From the NCBI GenBank assembly GCA_002419135.1, contig DIFM01000032.1, positions 1-14,371 on the forward strand: a stretch of DNA of 14,371 bases, written 5' to 3'. Both the position numbers and the translations under genes were made by a program. Numbering within the stretch: position 1 is the first letter of the stretch; the number at the start of each line of letters is the position of its first letter. Shown here in pieces: positions 1 through 7,228 of this stretch. This stretch comes from Dehalococcoidia bacterium UBA5748. GTDB taxonomy: Bacteria; Chloroflexota; Dehalococcoidia; Dehalococcoidales; UBA5627. Under the pieces are notes generated by a model. The model was not told the origin of the DNA. It saw only the letters and a program-made list of their open reading frames with translations, and did not search any database.

Positions 1-69
1 GGGAATTAAGTTAGGTAAGTTAAATGCTGTTCTATATTATATCGTTACATCGATGCAAGAAGATTAAGA

Positions 70-380
70 ATGGGCAAGGTAGTTTATAAGGGTCACGAAA
101 AAAAATAAATGTCAATGTTAACGGATTTGGTGGACTGGAAGTAACATATGATGGTAAATCGGTGATTTCCAATTCATTGTATCCGGGTGCAACACGCGAG
201 TTCTCGGTCAGGGAAGACGGAGAAGAGGTAAAATACGAAGTCGAAACGAAAGGCCGATGGCAGGAATACAACATGCCACCACCCTGTCACGGTGGTGATC
301 GGGGGTTCAAATCCCCCCGGGGTCGCCATATAAGTATTTATCCTGTATTATCTTTCCCGAATTTTTTTAAACGCTGCTAA
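70..380 (+). pseudogene. small hypothetical protein gene, frameshifted at an A8 run and running into a tRNA fragment
   Basis: An ATG at 70 opens a frame (MGKVVYKGHEKK) that stops at TAA 106-108. Just before the stop is a run of eight A (98-105). Stepping back one base there continues into a convincing coding frame (INVNVNGFGGLEVTYDG... to about KGRWQ at 263). The composite is a small, probably soluble, beta-rich protein that I do not recognise. From about 274 the same frame reads through the tRNA-Asp fragment and on to a stop at 378-380, so the native C-terminus is probably missing or replaced. The heptamer A AAA AAA (99-105) is in the correct phase for -1 ribosomal slippage, so programmed frameshifting or transcriptional slippage is possible. 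A lost A, by mutation or sequencing error, is the simpler reading. The RBS is weak (AAGAAG upstream). A start at GTG 162 is the other option. Confidence 0.5.
250..328 (+). tRNA. tRNA-Asp (GTC): 3' part intact, 5' part degenerate; probable integration-site fragment
   Basis: From 278 onward the tRNA is textbook: A at position 26, anticodon stem CCACC (279-283)/GGTGG (291-295), seven-base loop CTGTCAC with anticodon GTC at 286-288, a five-base variable loop, T arm GGGGG-TTCAAAT-CCCCC (301-317), 3' acceptor strand CGGGGTC (318-324), discriminator G and encoded CCA (326-328). Upstream, a GGCA/TGCC D-stem (259-262/274-277) can be drawn, but its loop lacks the usual GG pair. The would-be acceptor strand (250-256, AAGGCCG) pairs at only about four of seven positions with CGGGGTC. 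I therefore think this is a tRNA 3' end joined to foreign sequence, as left by site-specific integration into a tRNA gene. A decayed tRNA is the alternative. A functional tRNA is unlikely. Confidence 0.72.
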
Positions 381-461
381 TTGCCCGTTTTTTAAATACC
401 GGTGTTTTTCGGACTTACTAAAGGGCACCACGCTTTACTCTACCCTGTTTTCCCCCGATTC

Positions 462-3236
462 TTACAGTCCGGCAGCTCTTTTCCGCCTTAGTATATTGAG
501 GATTACGGTTAAAACGATAAATATTACGGCTATACCCGACCAGATAGATATTAGAGCTACAGTATTTCTCGATTTTAATTCAATATTAAAACCCTGCCCG
601 AATATTGTATTCCCGCCCGGAGTTGTAATAGTGATATCTCTCGAGCCAAGTACAGCATCCGATTTTATATTAATGTTTACACGCAACTGAGTCGGCCCGA
701 TATTGGTAAAATCGACAACTTCTACTCCATCCCCAAAGCCCACCGAAGTTGTTCCGGTCAGGTTATTACCGTTTATTATTACCACCAGCGTTGACCCCGG
801 ATTACCTCTATCCGGGTTTACGGATGTAATCACCGGCAAGGCTTGTTTTACTGTAAAACCTCCCGGTAATACGAAACTACCGCCCGGTGTGGTAACGGAT
901 ACGTCCCGCGTACCCGCCGCAGCGCCGGTTGCAACTGTAATGTTAGCGGTTATCCGGCTTGGGCTGAGCACGCTGAAAGTGTTAATTGATATACCATCAC
1001 CGAATTGTACTCCGATCGCACCGGTAAAATTAGCGCCGCTAATGGTTACCGTCAATGTCGCACCCTGGTTTGCGCTATCGGTACTGAGCGATGTAATCTG
1101 CGGCAGTTCCTGTTTTATTATAAAGCTGCCGGGCAGTGTAAAACTACCTCCCTGTGTGGTAACCGAGATATCCCTCGAGCCCGTGACCGCATCTGAACTG
1201 ATAACAATGTTTACCCTCAATTGTGTCGAGCTGATACCGGAAAAACCGGTAACTTCAACTCCCTCTCCGAAAACCACCGAGGTTGCCCCGTCGAGATTAT
1301 TACCGTTAAAAGTAACAGTAAGATTTGCCCCACGGTTGCCGCTGGCAGGAGCCACAGATGTAATTACCGGCAGAGCTTGCTTTATCGCAAAGCCGTTTGG
1401 CAGTGTATAACTTCCACCCGATGTACTCACCGTGACAGCTCTGACGCCGGTCGGGGCATCTGATGAAATAGAAATGTTGGCAGCTATCTGATTTGAACTG
1501 AGCACGTTAAATCCGTTAACGGACACACCTGTACCGAAATGCAGCGCATTTGCTCCGGCAAAATTGGCCCCTGTAATGGTAATGTTCAGAGTTTCCCCCT
1601 GCCTACCCTGATTGGGTTCAACATAAGTAACAACAGGCAAGGCTTGTTTTACCGTAAATGCGTTTGGTAATGTATAACTGCCGCCCGGTGTAGTAACCGA
1701 TACGTCTCTTACCCCTGTTGCAGCGCTTGACGAGATTGTAATGTCGGCAATTATCTGGTCAGCAGCTATGACAGTAAAGCCATTAACCGAAATACCGGCG
1801 CCGAATTGCATGGCGCTTGCATCGCTTAAATTGGCTCCGGTAATAGTAACATTCAATGTTTCCCCCTGTCTTTCCTCGTCAGGTTCGACAGACGTAATAA
1901 GAGGCAAATCCTGTTTCACCGTAAAGCCATCCGCATATGTAAAACTGCCTGCGGGAGTGCTGATTAAAATATCCCTGGCTCCTGTTTCGGCATCAGGTGT
2001 AACGAAAATGCCGGCGGCTATTTGGTTGACTCCGAGCACAGTAAAACTGTTAACTGAAATGCCGTCACCGAAATTCAGTGCGGTTGCACCGGTTAAATGA
2101 TTGCCGATAACAGTAACGTTAAGTGTTTCTCCCTGTCTGCCGTGATTCGGCTCGACCGATGTAATAACCGGCAACGCCGGTTTTACAGTAAAGCCATCCA
2201 CGTATACAAAACTACCGCCGGGCGCAGTAACCGTTACATCTCTGGCGCCTGTAGCGGCGCCGGATGTGATGGTTATTTCAACCTCAATCCGATTGGCACT
2301 GTCTACCGTAATGCTATTAACAGATATACCGGCTCCCAACTGTACTGTAATTGAGTCGCTAAAATTAGCACCGGTAATGGTAATATTTAAAGTTTCTCCC
2401 TGATAACCTTCATTTGGAAGTATGGTATATATAACCGGAGGAGCATATTTTAATATCGTACCGGAAGTGCCTACTGCAAAAATATTGGCAGAAGACGAGC
2501 CCCACAAAGAGCGGAGTTCGCTGAAAGTATCTCTGTCCATTGCACTGAAATTGTCACCGTCATAGTTTAGAATAACACCCGATTCCCCGGCGATATAGAT
2601 ATGGGTGCTGTCGACGCCCCAAATACTGTTGAGATTAGCCGTAGTGCCGCTGGAAACCGCAGACCAGGACGAGCCGTCATAGTGCAAAACGTTTCCCGAA
2701 TTGCCAACAGCATAGATATTGGTATTACCTGTTCCCCAGATACCATGCATATCAGCCGAAGTACCGCTTATCATTGAAGACCATGAGGTGCCGTCGTAGC
2801 GCAGTATGGCACCCGATTTGCCAACCGCAAAGATATTAGTGCCGCCCGTTCCCCATATTCCATATAAGTCGGCGGTAGTAGCACTTACCATCGAAGACCA
2901 AGAGGTGCCGTCGTAACGCATTATGGTACCTGATTTGCCAACCGCAAAGATATCAGTGCTGCCGGTCCCCCATATTCCATATAAATCGGCGGTAGTAGCA
3001 CTTGCCATCGAAGACCAGGAGGCGCCGTCATAGCGCATTATTGTGCCCGAATCGCCGGCGGTAAAAACGTGGGTGTTATCAGCACCCCAGACAGCGTTAA
3101 GGTCAGACGAGGTTCCACTGTCCATAAGCGACCATGATGCCATGCCGTCGGCAGATACCCCGGCACCCCCTGAAGTAATAAGCACAATAACGGCAATAAT
3201 AACAGCGATTAGTTTATGTCTATTGTTTATTTTCAT
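462..3236 (-). CDS. secreted, membrane-anchored TIG/IPT-repeat surface protein with N-terminal propeller-type repeats
   Basis: The 924-aa product starts with a signal peptide (MKINNRHK, then a hydrophobic stretch to about residue 22, with likely cleavage near VSADG). Residues about 32-266 hold six repeats of about 41 aa with the pattern WGxxxTxIFAVGxSGxIxxYDGxSWSxM, typical of beta-propeller-like surface repeats. Residues about 268-888 hold seven tandem TIG/IPT (immunoglobulin-like) domains of about 89 aa, each opening with P-x-I-T-S-V-x-P and closing near GGSFxxPxGFxVKQ. Residues about 894-915 form a transmembrane helix followed by RRKR, a stop-transfer anchor with a short cytoplasmic tail. 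It is probably a cell-surface adhesion or binding protein, but the ligand is unknown. The frame extends upstream to GTG 3267-3269, but ATG 3234-3236 directly precedes the signal peptide and is preferred. It diverges from the hydrolase gene at 3428 and may share control with it. Confidence 0.85.
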   Translation of the reverse strand: MKINNRHKLIAVIIAVIVLITSGGAGVSADGMASWSLMDSGTSSDLNAVWGADNTHVFTAGDSGTIMRYDGASWSSMASATTADLYGIWGTGSTDIFAVGKSGTIMRYDGTSWSSMVSATTADLYGIWGTGGTNIFAVGKSGAILRYDGTSWSSMISGTSADMHGIWGTGNTNIYAVGNSGNVLHYDGSSWSAVSSGTTANLNSIWGVDSTHIYIAGESGVILNYDGDNFSAMDRDTFSELRSLWGSSSANIFAVGTSGTILKYAPPVIYTILPNEGYQGETLNITITGANFSDSITVQLGAGISVNSITVDSANRIEVEITITSGAATGARDVTVTAPGGSFVYVDGFTVKPALPVITSVEPNHGRQGETLNVTVIGNHLTGATALNFGDGISVNSFTVLGVNQIAAGIFVTPDAETGARDILISTPAGSFTYADGFTVKQDLPLITSVEPDEERQGETLNVTITGANLSDASAMQFGAGISVNGFTVIAADQIIADITISSSAATGVRDVSVTTPGGSYTLPNAFTVKQALPVVTYVEPNQGRQGETLNITITGANFAGANALHFGTGVSVNGFNVLSSNQIAANISISSDAPTGVRAVTVSTSGGSYTLPNGFAIKQALPVITSVAPASGNRGANLTVTFNGNNLDGATSVVFGEGVEVTGFSGISSTQLRVNIVISSDAVTGSRDISVTTQGGSFTLPGSFIIKQELPQITSLSTDSANQGATLTVTISGANFTGAIGVQFGDGISINTFSVLSPSRITANITVATGAAAGTRDVSVTTPGGSFVLPGGFTVKQALPVITSVNPDRGNPGSTLVVIINGNNLTGTTSVGFGDGVEVVDFTNIGPTQLRVNINIKSDAVLGSRDITITTPGGNTIFGQGFNIELKSRNTVALISIWSGIAVIFIVLTVILNILRRKRAAGL
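575..2435 (-). repeat. seven tandem ~267-bp units encoding TIG domains
   Basis: The seven TIG domains are visible as repeated DNA, with recurrent blocks such as GTAATxACCGGCAAGGCTTG and CCGCCCGGTGTxGTAAC on the plus strand about every 267 bases. Domains 5 and 7 of the protein are more alike (FGxGVEV, TQLRVNI, SDAVxGSRDI) than either is to its neighbours, which suggests growth by duplication of a block of two. Confidence 0.75.
2438..3137 (-). repeat. six tandem ~123-bp units encoding propeller-type repeats
   Basis: The repeats are clear in DNA as well as protein. Units 1-3 share long near-identical runs (for example around 2880-2910 and 3000-3030, and the CCxCATATTCCATATAA blocks near 2850 and 2970), which implies recent duplication or gene conversion. 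The last two units are more diverged. Confidence 0.75.
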
Positions 3237-3290
3237 AACCGATGCCTGTATAATTATCGAAAAACACACAAAATATTATATTTATAATTT

Positions 3291-3364
3291 TATCACATCC
3301 GGCATTATGTTGTTCAAGACTTTATTTTTTAAGATTACTTGAATTATCGAATATGCCGGTGATA
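3291..3364. promoter_or_regulatory. pair of inverted sites between divergent genes (possible shared operator)
   Basis: The sequence TATCAC-ATC-CGGCAT at 3291-3305 on the plus strand recurs as TATCAC-CGGCAT on the minus strand at 3364-3353. The two six-base blocks are identical and differ only by a three-base spacer. They point toward each other about 48 bases apart, between the divergent surface-protein and hydrolase genes, and the right copy overlaps the hydrolase promoter. A protein binding both would be placed to control both genes. A chance match cannot be excluded. Confidence 0.3.
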
Positions 3365-3368
3365 TTAT
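3339..3368 (+). promoter_or_regulatory. candidate sigma-70-type promoter of the alpha/beta hydrolase
   Basis: TTGAAT (3339-3344), an 18-base spacer and TATTAT (3363-3368) match the vegetative consensus at 4/6 and 5/6. Transcription would start near 3375 and give a leader of about 50 bases opening with the hairpin AAGCCT-GAAAA-AGGCTT (3379-3395), which could stabilise the 5' end. That hairpin has no T-run on either strand, so it is not a terminator. Confidence 0.45.
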
Positions 3369-3427
3369 GGGTTGAAACAAGCCTGAAAAAGGCTTAAAAA
3401 TCTACTGTTTCCTTTATAAAGAAGATT

Positions 3428-4867
3428 ATGAAACGACTGACAATAATACTTGTTGGTGTCTTATTTTTTAATATTTTATCCGTTTTGGCTTCTCCGATAT
3501 CGGTGCAGGCAACGTCAGATTATGATATCAAGGAAGTAAACTTTGTTTTCCTGCACGGTTTTAACAGCAATGCCAGTTCGCTTCAACCTCTACATGATGT
3601 GATATTAGATAAGCTTCCTGAATACATCGATGGTTACGAGAGAAATAACCCCGATATTCGAATTATTGCCGATACACTTAACAGGTCTTATATCAACAAC
3701 GTTGATATCGAGACATGGGCAAGTAATATTGCAGGCGATATAAATAAACGTTTCGCCGGCAAGAGTAACCTGGTTCTCATCGGACATAGTATGGGAGGTA
3801 AAGCAGCACTCTACGCCGTAGCGCACAATATCGGTAATCTGGCCGACAAGGTGGCTATGATTGTAACCATAAACAGCCCGATAAAGAAACTATCCGATTA
3901 CTATTTTATAGGCGGAGATACCGATTTGGGTTATGAAGGAGTCCAATTGGTGCTGTCCGACCGGGGAGTTCTCAATTCCATTGCCAACTACGACAGTTCC
4001 GAAGACGGATTATGGGTGGCTAACAACAAACACTGGCTGGCATTGGTTTCAGCAGAATCCTATCCACTGAGCCCTCAGTTTAACCCAACCGGTATCGACC
4101 TCCTGCCAAGAGATATGGATGACAGCATAGTGCCTGTTTCGTGCCAGTATGCCGACGGGGCAGACGTGATTTATTATGGCGAATATGCCCACAGTGATTT
4201 CAAAATACTTGAAGAAGTCGCCGATAATTTGGCAGACCAGATACTAAGATATATCTTTGGTGGTAATATGAACTTTTCGGTGCTCGGCAGAGCCGGCTCT
4301 TTCGAGCATAAATCCGACCTTTTACCGGGAACGGATTACTGGGATGATATAGTGGCAGGGACTTCCGCCGGCAGCGGAACATTAACACATTTCAACGAAT
4401 CCTATTATAAATGGCAGAATTGGGAAGACATTGTCGGAGTAGAAGATATCGCAGGCATCCGCTGCAGTTTTCAAACCGGACAAAAAGTGTCCTTCCCTCT
4501 TTTTACGGGAATTACAGAGATAGGCTGGGTAGACCCTGATAATGCCTGGGACGGGCGGATATACATAAAAACCAGAGCAGCCCCGCGAAGCACCGTGCAG
4601 GTTTTTTGGAGCATCTACCAACAGGGACTGCTGCCTGAAGGTATCGAACGCAATCATTACGAAGTTGAAATAGAAACCGGTACCCAGTCAACCGGTATCG
4701 AAGCAGTATCGTGGGAAACCGGTAATCCGCGCGATATCAGATTAGATATCCGCTCGCAGGCACGGAGCCCCTTTCACTGGTTCAGAGTTCAATGGAGAGT
4801 CTATTACACAGAGAGCCGTGAGATTAAACTTGTCGATTCGCTTCCACTAAAGGTTGTATCGGAATAG
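3428..4867 (+). CDS. exported alpha/beta hydrolase (PGAP1/lipase-like) with a C-terminal beta-rich domain
   Basis: The 479-aa protein has an N-terminal signal peptide (MKRL, hydrophobic to about residue 21, likely cleavage near VQA-TS at 28), so it acts outside the membrane. The hydrolase domain spans about 35-275: the strand and oxyanion turn VFLHGF (40-45), the nucleophile elbow GHSMGG with Ser121 (119-124), a likely acid in DDSIVP (Asp231 or Asp232) and the catalytic His255 in GEYAHSDF. The layout resembles PGAP1-like and triacylglycerol lipase-like serine esterases, but the substrate cannot be read from sequence. Residues about 280-479 are rich in aromatic and beta-strand patterns and unrecognised; they may bind the substrate or the cell surface. 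The ATG at 3428 fits the signal peptide, with a weak AAGAAG ribosome site. The gene converges on the CBS membrane protein, with 21 bases between the stops and no obvious terminator. Confidence 0.83.
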   Translation: MKRLTIILVGVLFFNILSVLASPISVQATSDYDIKEVNFVFLHGFNSNASSLQPLHDVILDKLPEYIDGYERNNPDIRIIADTLNRSYINNVDIETWASNIAGDINKRFAGKSNLVLIGHSMGGKAALYAVAHNIGNLADKVAMIVTINSPIKKLSDYYFIGGDTDLGYEGVQLVLSDRGVLNSIANYDSSEDGLWVANNKHWLALVSAESYPLSPQFNPTGIDLLPRDMDDSIVPVSCQYADGADVIYYGEYAHSDFKILEEVADNLADQILRYIFGGNMNFSVLGRAGSFEHKSDLLPGTDYWDDIVAGTSAGSGTLTHFNESYYKWQNWEDIVGVEDIAGIRCSFQTGQKVSFPLFTGITEIGWVDPDNAWDGRIYIKTRAAPRSTVQVFWSIYQQGLLPEGIERNHYEVEIETGTQSTGIEAVSWETGNPRDIRLDIRSQARSPFHWFRVQWRVYYTESREIKLVDSLPLKVVSE

Positions 4868-4888
4868 TTTACTGACTGCCGCTATAAT

Positions 4889-5965
4889 TTATATTCCGAA
4901 TCCGGAGCGGGTTTTATACAGATTTATCAAAGCCTGCATGGTTACTACACCGATTACCTTATTATTTTCCAGTACCGGTATATATTCGATGTTCCGCTGA
5001 TACATATCCTCATACAGCTCATTTGCCGCCTGTCGCCGGTATGCTATTCTCATTTGGTTATAAGGCGTCATAAAATCGCTTACCGGTGCTTCCGCTTTCT
5101 TTTTCTTTATGGCATTCTTAATCTGTTTAAGAGTCAGGATTCCCTGCAATTTATCATCTTCAACTACCAATGCATAATGCCAACCGCTTGTAAGTATAAA
5201 CTCGCGGATTATTCGCCTGATCGTATCCTGCCCGGTTACTAGCGGTAATTCGCGGGTCATAACATCTTCCGCCTTGATTGTCTTAAGAACCTCGTATATT
5301 TTAATCTGCTTACGGGTATATCCGGCGGCAATTTGAATCGTCAAACCCAGTATTATAATCAGGAGGTCTGTAGTCCATTGCCTTGTAATTATCAGCAACA
5401 TCACCCCGGCAAAAATCAAGATTAAACCGGCACACCACCCCAACAAACCGGCTATTCGAGTTGCCCGATAATAGTCACGAGTCTTTCTCCATATCAACAG
5501 ACGCAGAATTTCACCGCCGTCAAGAGGATAAACAGGAATAAAATGTATCAGGAAAAACAGGGAAAACATATAGGAAAACAATTCCGCAACTCCTGCTAAA
5601 GCGTAAATGCCCATATCTACAAACGTAGCATAGAGCCCATAAAATACTGCGGCTAATAGAAAATTGGACAGATATCTGGAGAAATACAGAAGCGGAGGGT
5701 GCGTGGAATAATATTTGTCAGAGCTTTCCTTATAAACACCGCCAAAAACGAAAAGGGTTACCTTTTTTAACCATGGTTCTTTACGGAATACCACCTTGCC
5801 GAAAACAAATTCGCGAAAATAAAGCAATGCAAAAAACAGCAGTGAAACAAAGGCTCCGAAAAGTACCCTTAAAAACAACGAGTATTCTTCCGCAAATTGC
5901 AGAGTTACAATAATTGTAATCAGAATCAGGAAGGGTATCCATGTATAATGAACTTTGATTCTCAA
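4889..5965 (-). CDS. site-2 protease-like membrane protein with two CBS domains; HExxH motif lost (probable pseudoprotease)
   Basis: The 358-aa product follows the CBS-type site-2 protease (M50) plan: a short N-terminal strand (RIKVHYTW), several transmembrane helices (about 9-25, 33-52, 97-117, 123-143, 172-193 and 199-215), and two CBS domains at about 231-288 (VMTRELPLVTG...) and 296-350 (FMTPYNQMRIA...). The second active-site motif is kept as PVYPLDGG with Asp149 and is diagnostic of the family. Where the family has the zinc-binding HExxH, the helix reads FALLY (45-49), with both His and the Glu gone. The usual Asn ahead of the PLDGG motif is His141, and the AGP segment is SRY. I infer an inactive homologue that may bind a membrane protein or regulate intact proteases, with the CBS pair probably sensing adenine nucleotides. 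A new metal chemistry is less likely. The start is the ATG at 5963-5965. Confidence 0.8.
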   Translation of the reverse strand: MRIKVHYTWIPFLILITIIVTLQFAEEYSLFLRVLFGAFVSLLFFALLYFREFVFGKVVFRKEPWLKKVTLFVFGGVYKESSDKYYSTHPPLLYFSRYLSNFLLAAVFYGLYATFVDMGIYALAGVAELFSYMFSLFFLIHFIPVYPLDGGEILRLLIWRKTRDYYRATRIAGLLGWCAGLILIFAGVMLLIITRQWTTDLLIIILGLTIQIAAGYTRKQIKIYEVLKTIKAEDVMTRELPLVTGQDTIRRIIREFILTSGWHYALVVEDDKLQGILTLKQIKNAIKKKKAEAPVSDFMTPYNQMRIAYRRQAANELYEDMYQRNIEYIPVLENNKVIGVVTMQALINLYKTRSGFGI

Positions 5966-6308
5966 AATACTATCCCCTGTGTTACAGCCTTTACAAGTTT
6001 AGCACGATAATAATCTGCACTGCCACCGCTAAGCGGCGAACCATAACAGTAATTATATTCCGATACGGTTTATTGTTAATATATAAAGTATTTGGTTAAA
6101 GTGTATCATACCAAGATAACAGCAGGAAATAAGTGTATGGCTTCACACCGGTTCTTTAAAGCTAATTTGTTATTTCCTTAAATCCGGGTGATCAGCATCT
6201 TTCTAAATGATATAGGGATATACTGTTTTGTTTTTTTGCTTTACCATACTTATCATTAAACACACGAAAAGACTAAAATGATTACTATTCTAATATCCGA
6301 GATTAAAT
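5966..6308. other. gene-free intergenic region with one long inverted repeat
   Basis: This 343-base A/T-rich stretch holds no credible gene or RNA. The only clear structure is a nine-base perfect inverted repeat, AGGAAATAA (6124-6132) and TTATTTCCT (6170-6178), with 37 bases between. If transcribed it could form a long hairpin in the leader of the ferritin-VIT1 gene. It must also contain the start signals of the divergent genes on each side, but I see no convincing promoter hexamer pair. Confidence 0.5.
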
Positions 6309-7140
6309 ATGATTAGCCCTGAAATTACAGCTAAATTGCTTTATTCGCAAAGAAATGAAATAACAGAGCACTTCATCTACAAAAAGCCGGCGCGGTCAAT
6401 GAAAGACCGGCACAACAGGGAAATTCTGTTACACATCTCCAAAGATGAACTCAGGCATTACGACTTCCGGAAACAGGTCACAGGTAAGGATATAAAACCC
6501 AATATGTTAAAAGTATGGTTTTACTATCTTGTATCACGTATATTCGGACTTACTTTTGGTATTAAACTTATGGAAAGAGGATAGCATACCGGAAGCGCTG
6601 GAAATTGCCGAAGAAGAAAACAGGCATGAAGCGCAACTGATAGACATGATAGAAGAGCAACGCCTCGAGTATGTCGGCGCTATGACTCTCGGACTAAACG
6701 ATGCACTGGTAGAACTATCCGGCTCGCTGGCAGGTTTTACGCTGGCGTTGCAGGACCCGAAGCTGGTAGCTATGGTAGGCCTCATAACCGGCATTGCGGC
6801 ATCACTTTCTATGGGAAGCACCGGTTACCTGGCAAGCAAAGCAGAAAAAACAAGCAGGTCTCCGGTAAAATCCGGGCTTTACACGGGGTCTGCTTACATT
6901 TTTACGGTTGCAGTCCTTATTCTGCCCTACCTTCTGCTATCGAATGTATTAATCGCACCGGCGGTTATGATTTGTAATGTAATTATCGTAATTCTGGTAT
7001 TTAATTTCTATATATCCGTGGCACAGGACCTGTCATTTACAAAAAGGTTTTCCGAAATGGCAATGTTAAGCATCGGCATTGCCGCCGTTTCATTCGGTAT
7101 AGGTTTCCTGATGAGGCAAGTGTTTGGCATAGATATTTAA
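6309..7140 (+). pseudogene. ferritin-like/VIT1 (MbfA- or CCC1-type) iron transporter gene broken by a frameshift with deletion
   Basis: The first frame (6309-6584) encodes the start of a ferritin-like domain, with NEITEHFIYKK and DELRHYDF carrying the ExxH-type iron ligands, and ends at KLMERG-stop (6582-6584). The second frame takes over at about 6580 as DSIPEALEIAEEENRHEAQLIDMI, the last ferritin helix. The VIT1 domain follows: EYVGAMTLGLNDALVELSGSLAG, then transmembrane stretches through to FGIGFLMRQVFGIDI. Intact relatives, as I recall them, have about 12 more residues (a GEExAQxxY-type helix 3) between MERG and IPEA. The join therefore looks like a loss of about 35 or 38 bases, which removes an iron-binding helix and shifts the frame. 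Such proteins move iron or manganese across the membrane, with the ferritin domain sensing or oxidising iron. The downstream part could be made alone from an internal start (for example the ATG opening MIEEQRLEYVG), giving a bare VIT1 transporter. Confidence 0.8.
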
Positions 7141-7172
7141 CCGACTGAAGATTATAACGATAAACATTAAAT

Positions 7173-7216
7173 AATCCCGCGCTGTCGGATTAGTGCAACG
7201 CGGGATTGCCATTTTT
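7173..7216 (+). terminator. intrinsic terminator of the VIT1 gene
   Basis: A nine-base-pair G/C-rich stem, AATCCCGCG (7173-7181) with CGCGGGATT (7199-7207), encloses a 17-base loop and is followed by GCCATTTTT. It lies 33 bases after the VIT1 stop. On the minus strand it stands just past the antiporter stop and, with a weaker T-run, may end that transcript too. Confidence 0.75.
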
Positions 7217-7228
7217 AATTATTTATAC

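Noticed and set aside
703..1410. Long plus-strand open frame of 235 codons (and others at 1741-2100)
   Set aside because: It is antisense to the TIG repeats; its repetitive, proline-rich product with no ribosome site reflects the 267-base period of the real minus-strand gene.
3379..3395. AAGCCT-GAAAA-AGGCTT hairpin as a terminator
   Set aside because: There is no T-run after it on either strand; it more likely sits at the 5' end of the hydrolase message.
6026..6036. CCGCT-A-AGCGG palindrome
   Set aside because: The one-base loop cannot form a hairpin, no T-run follows and nothing nearby needs it.
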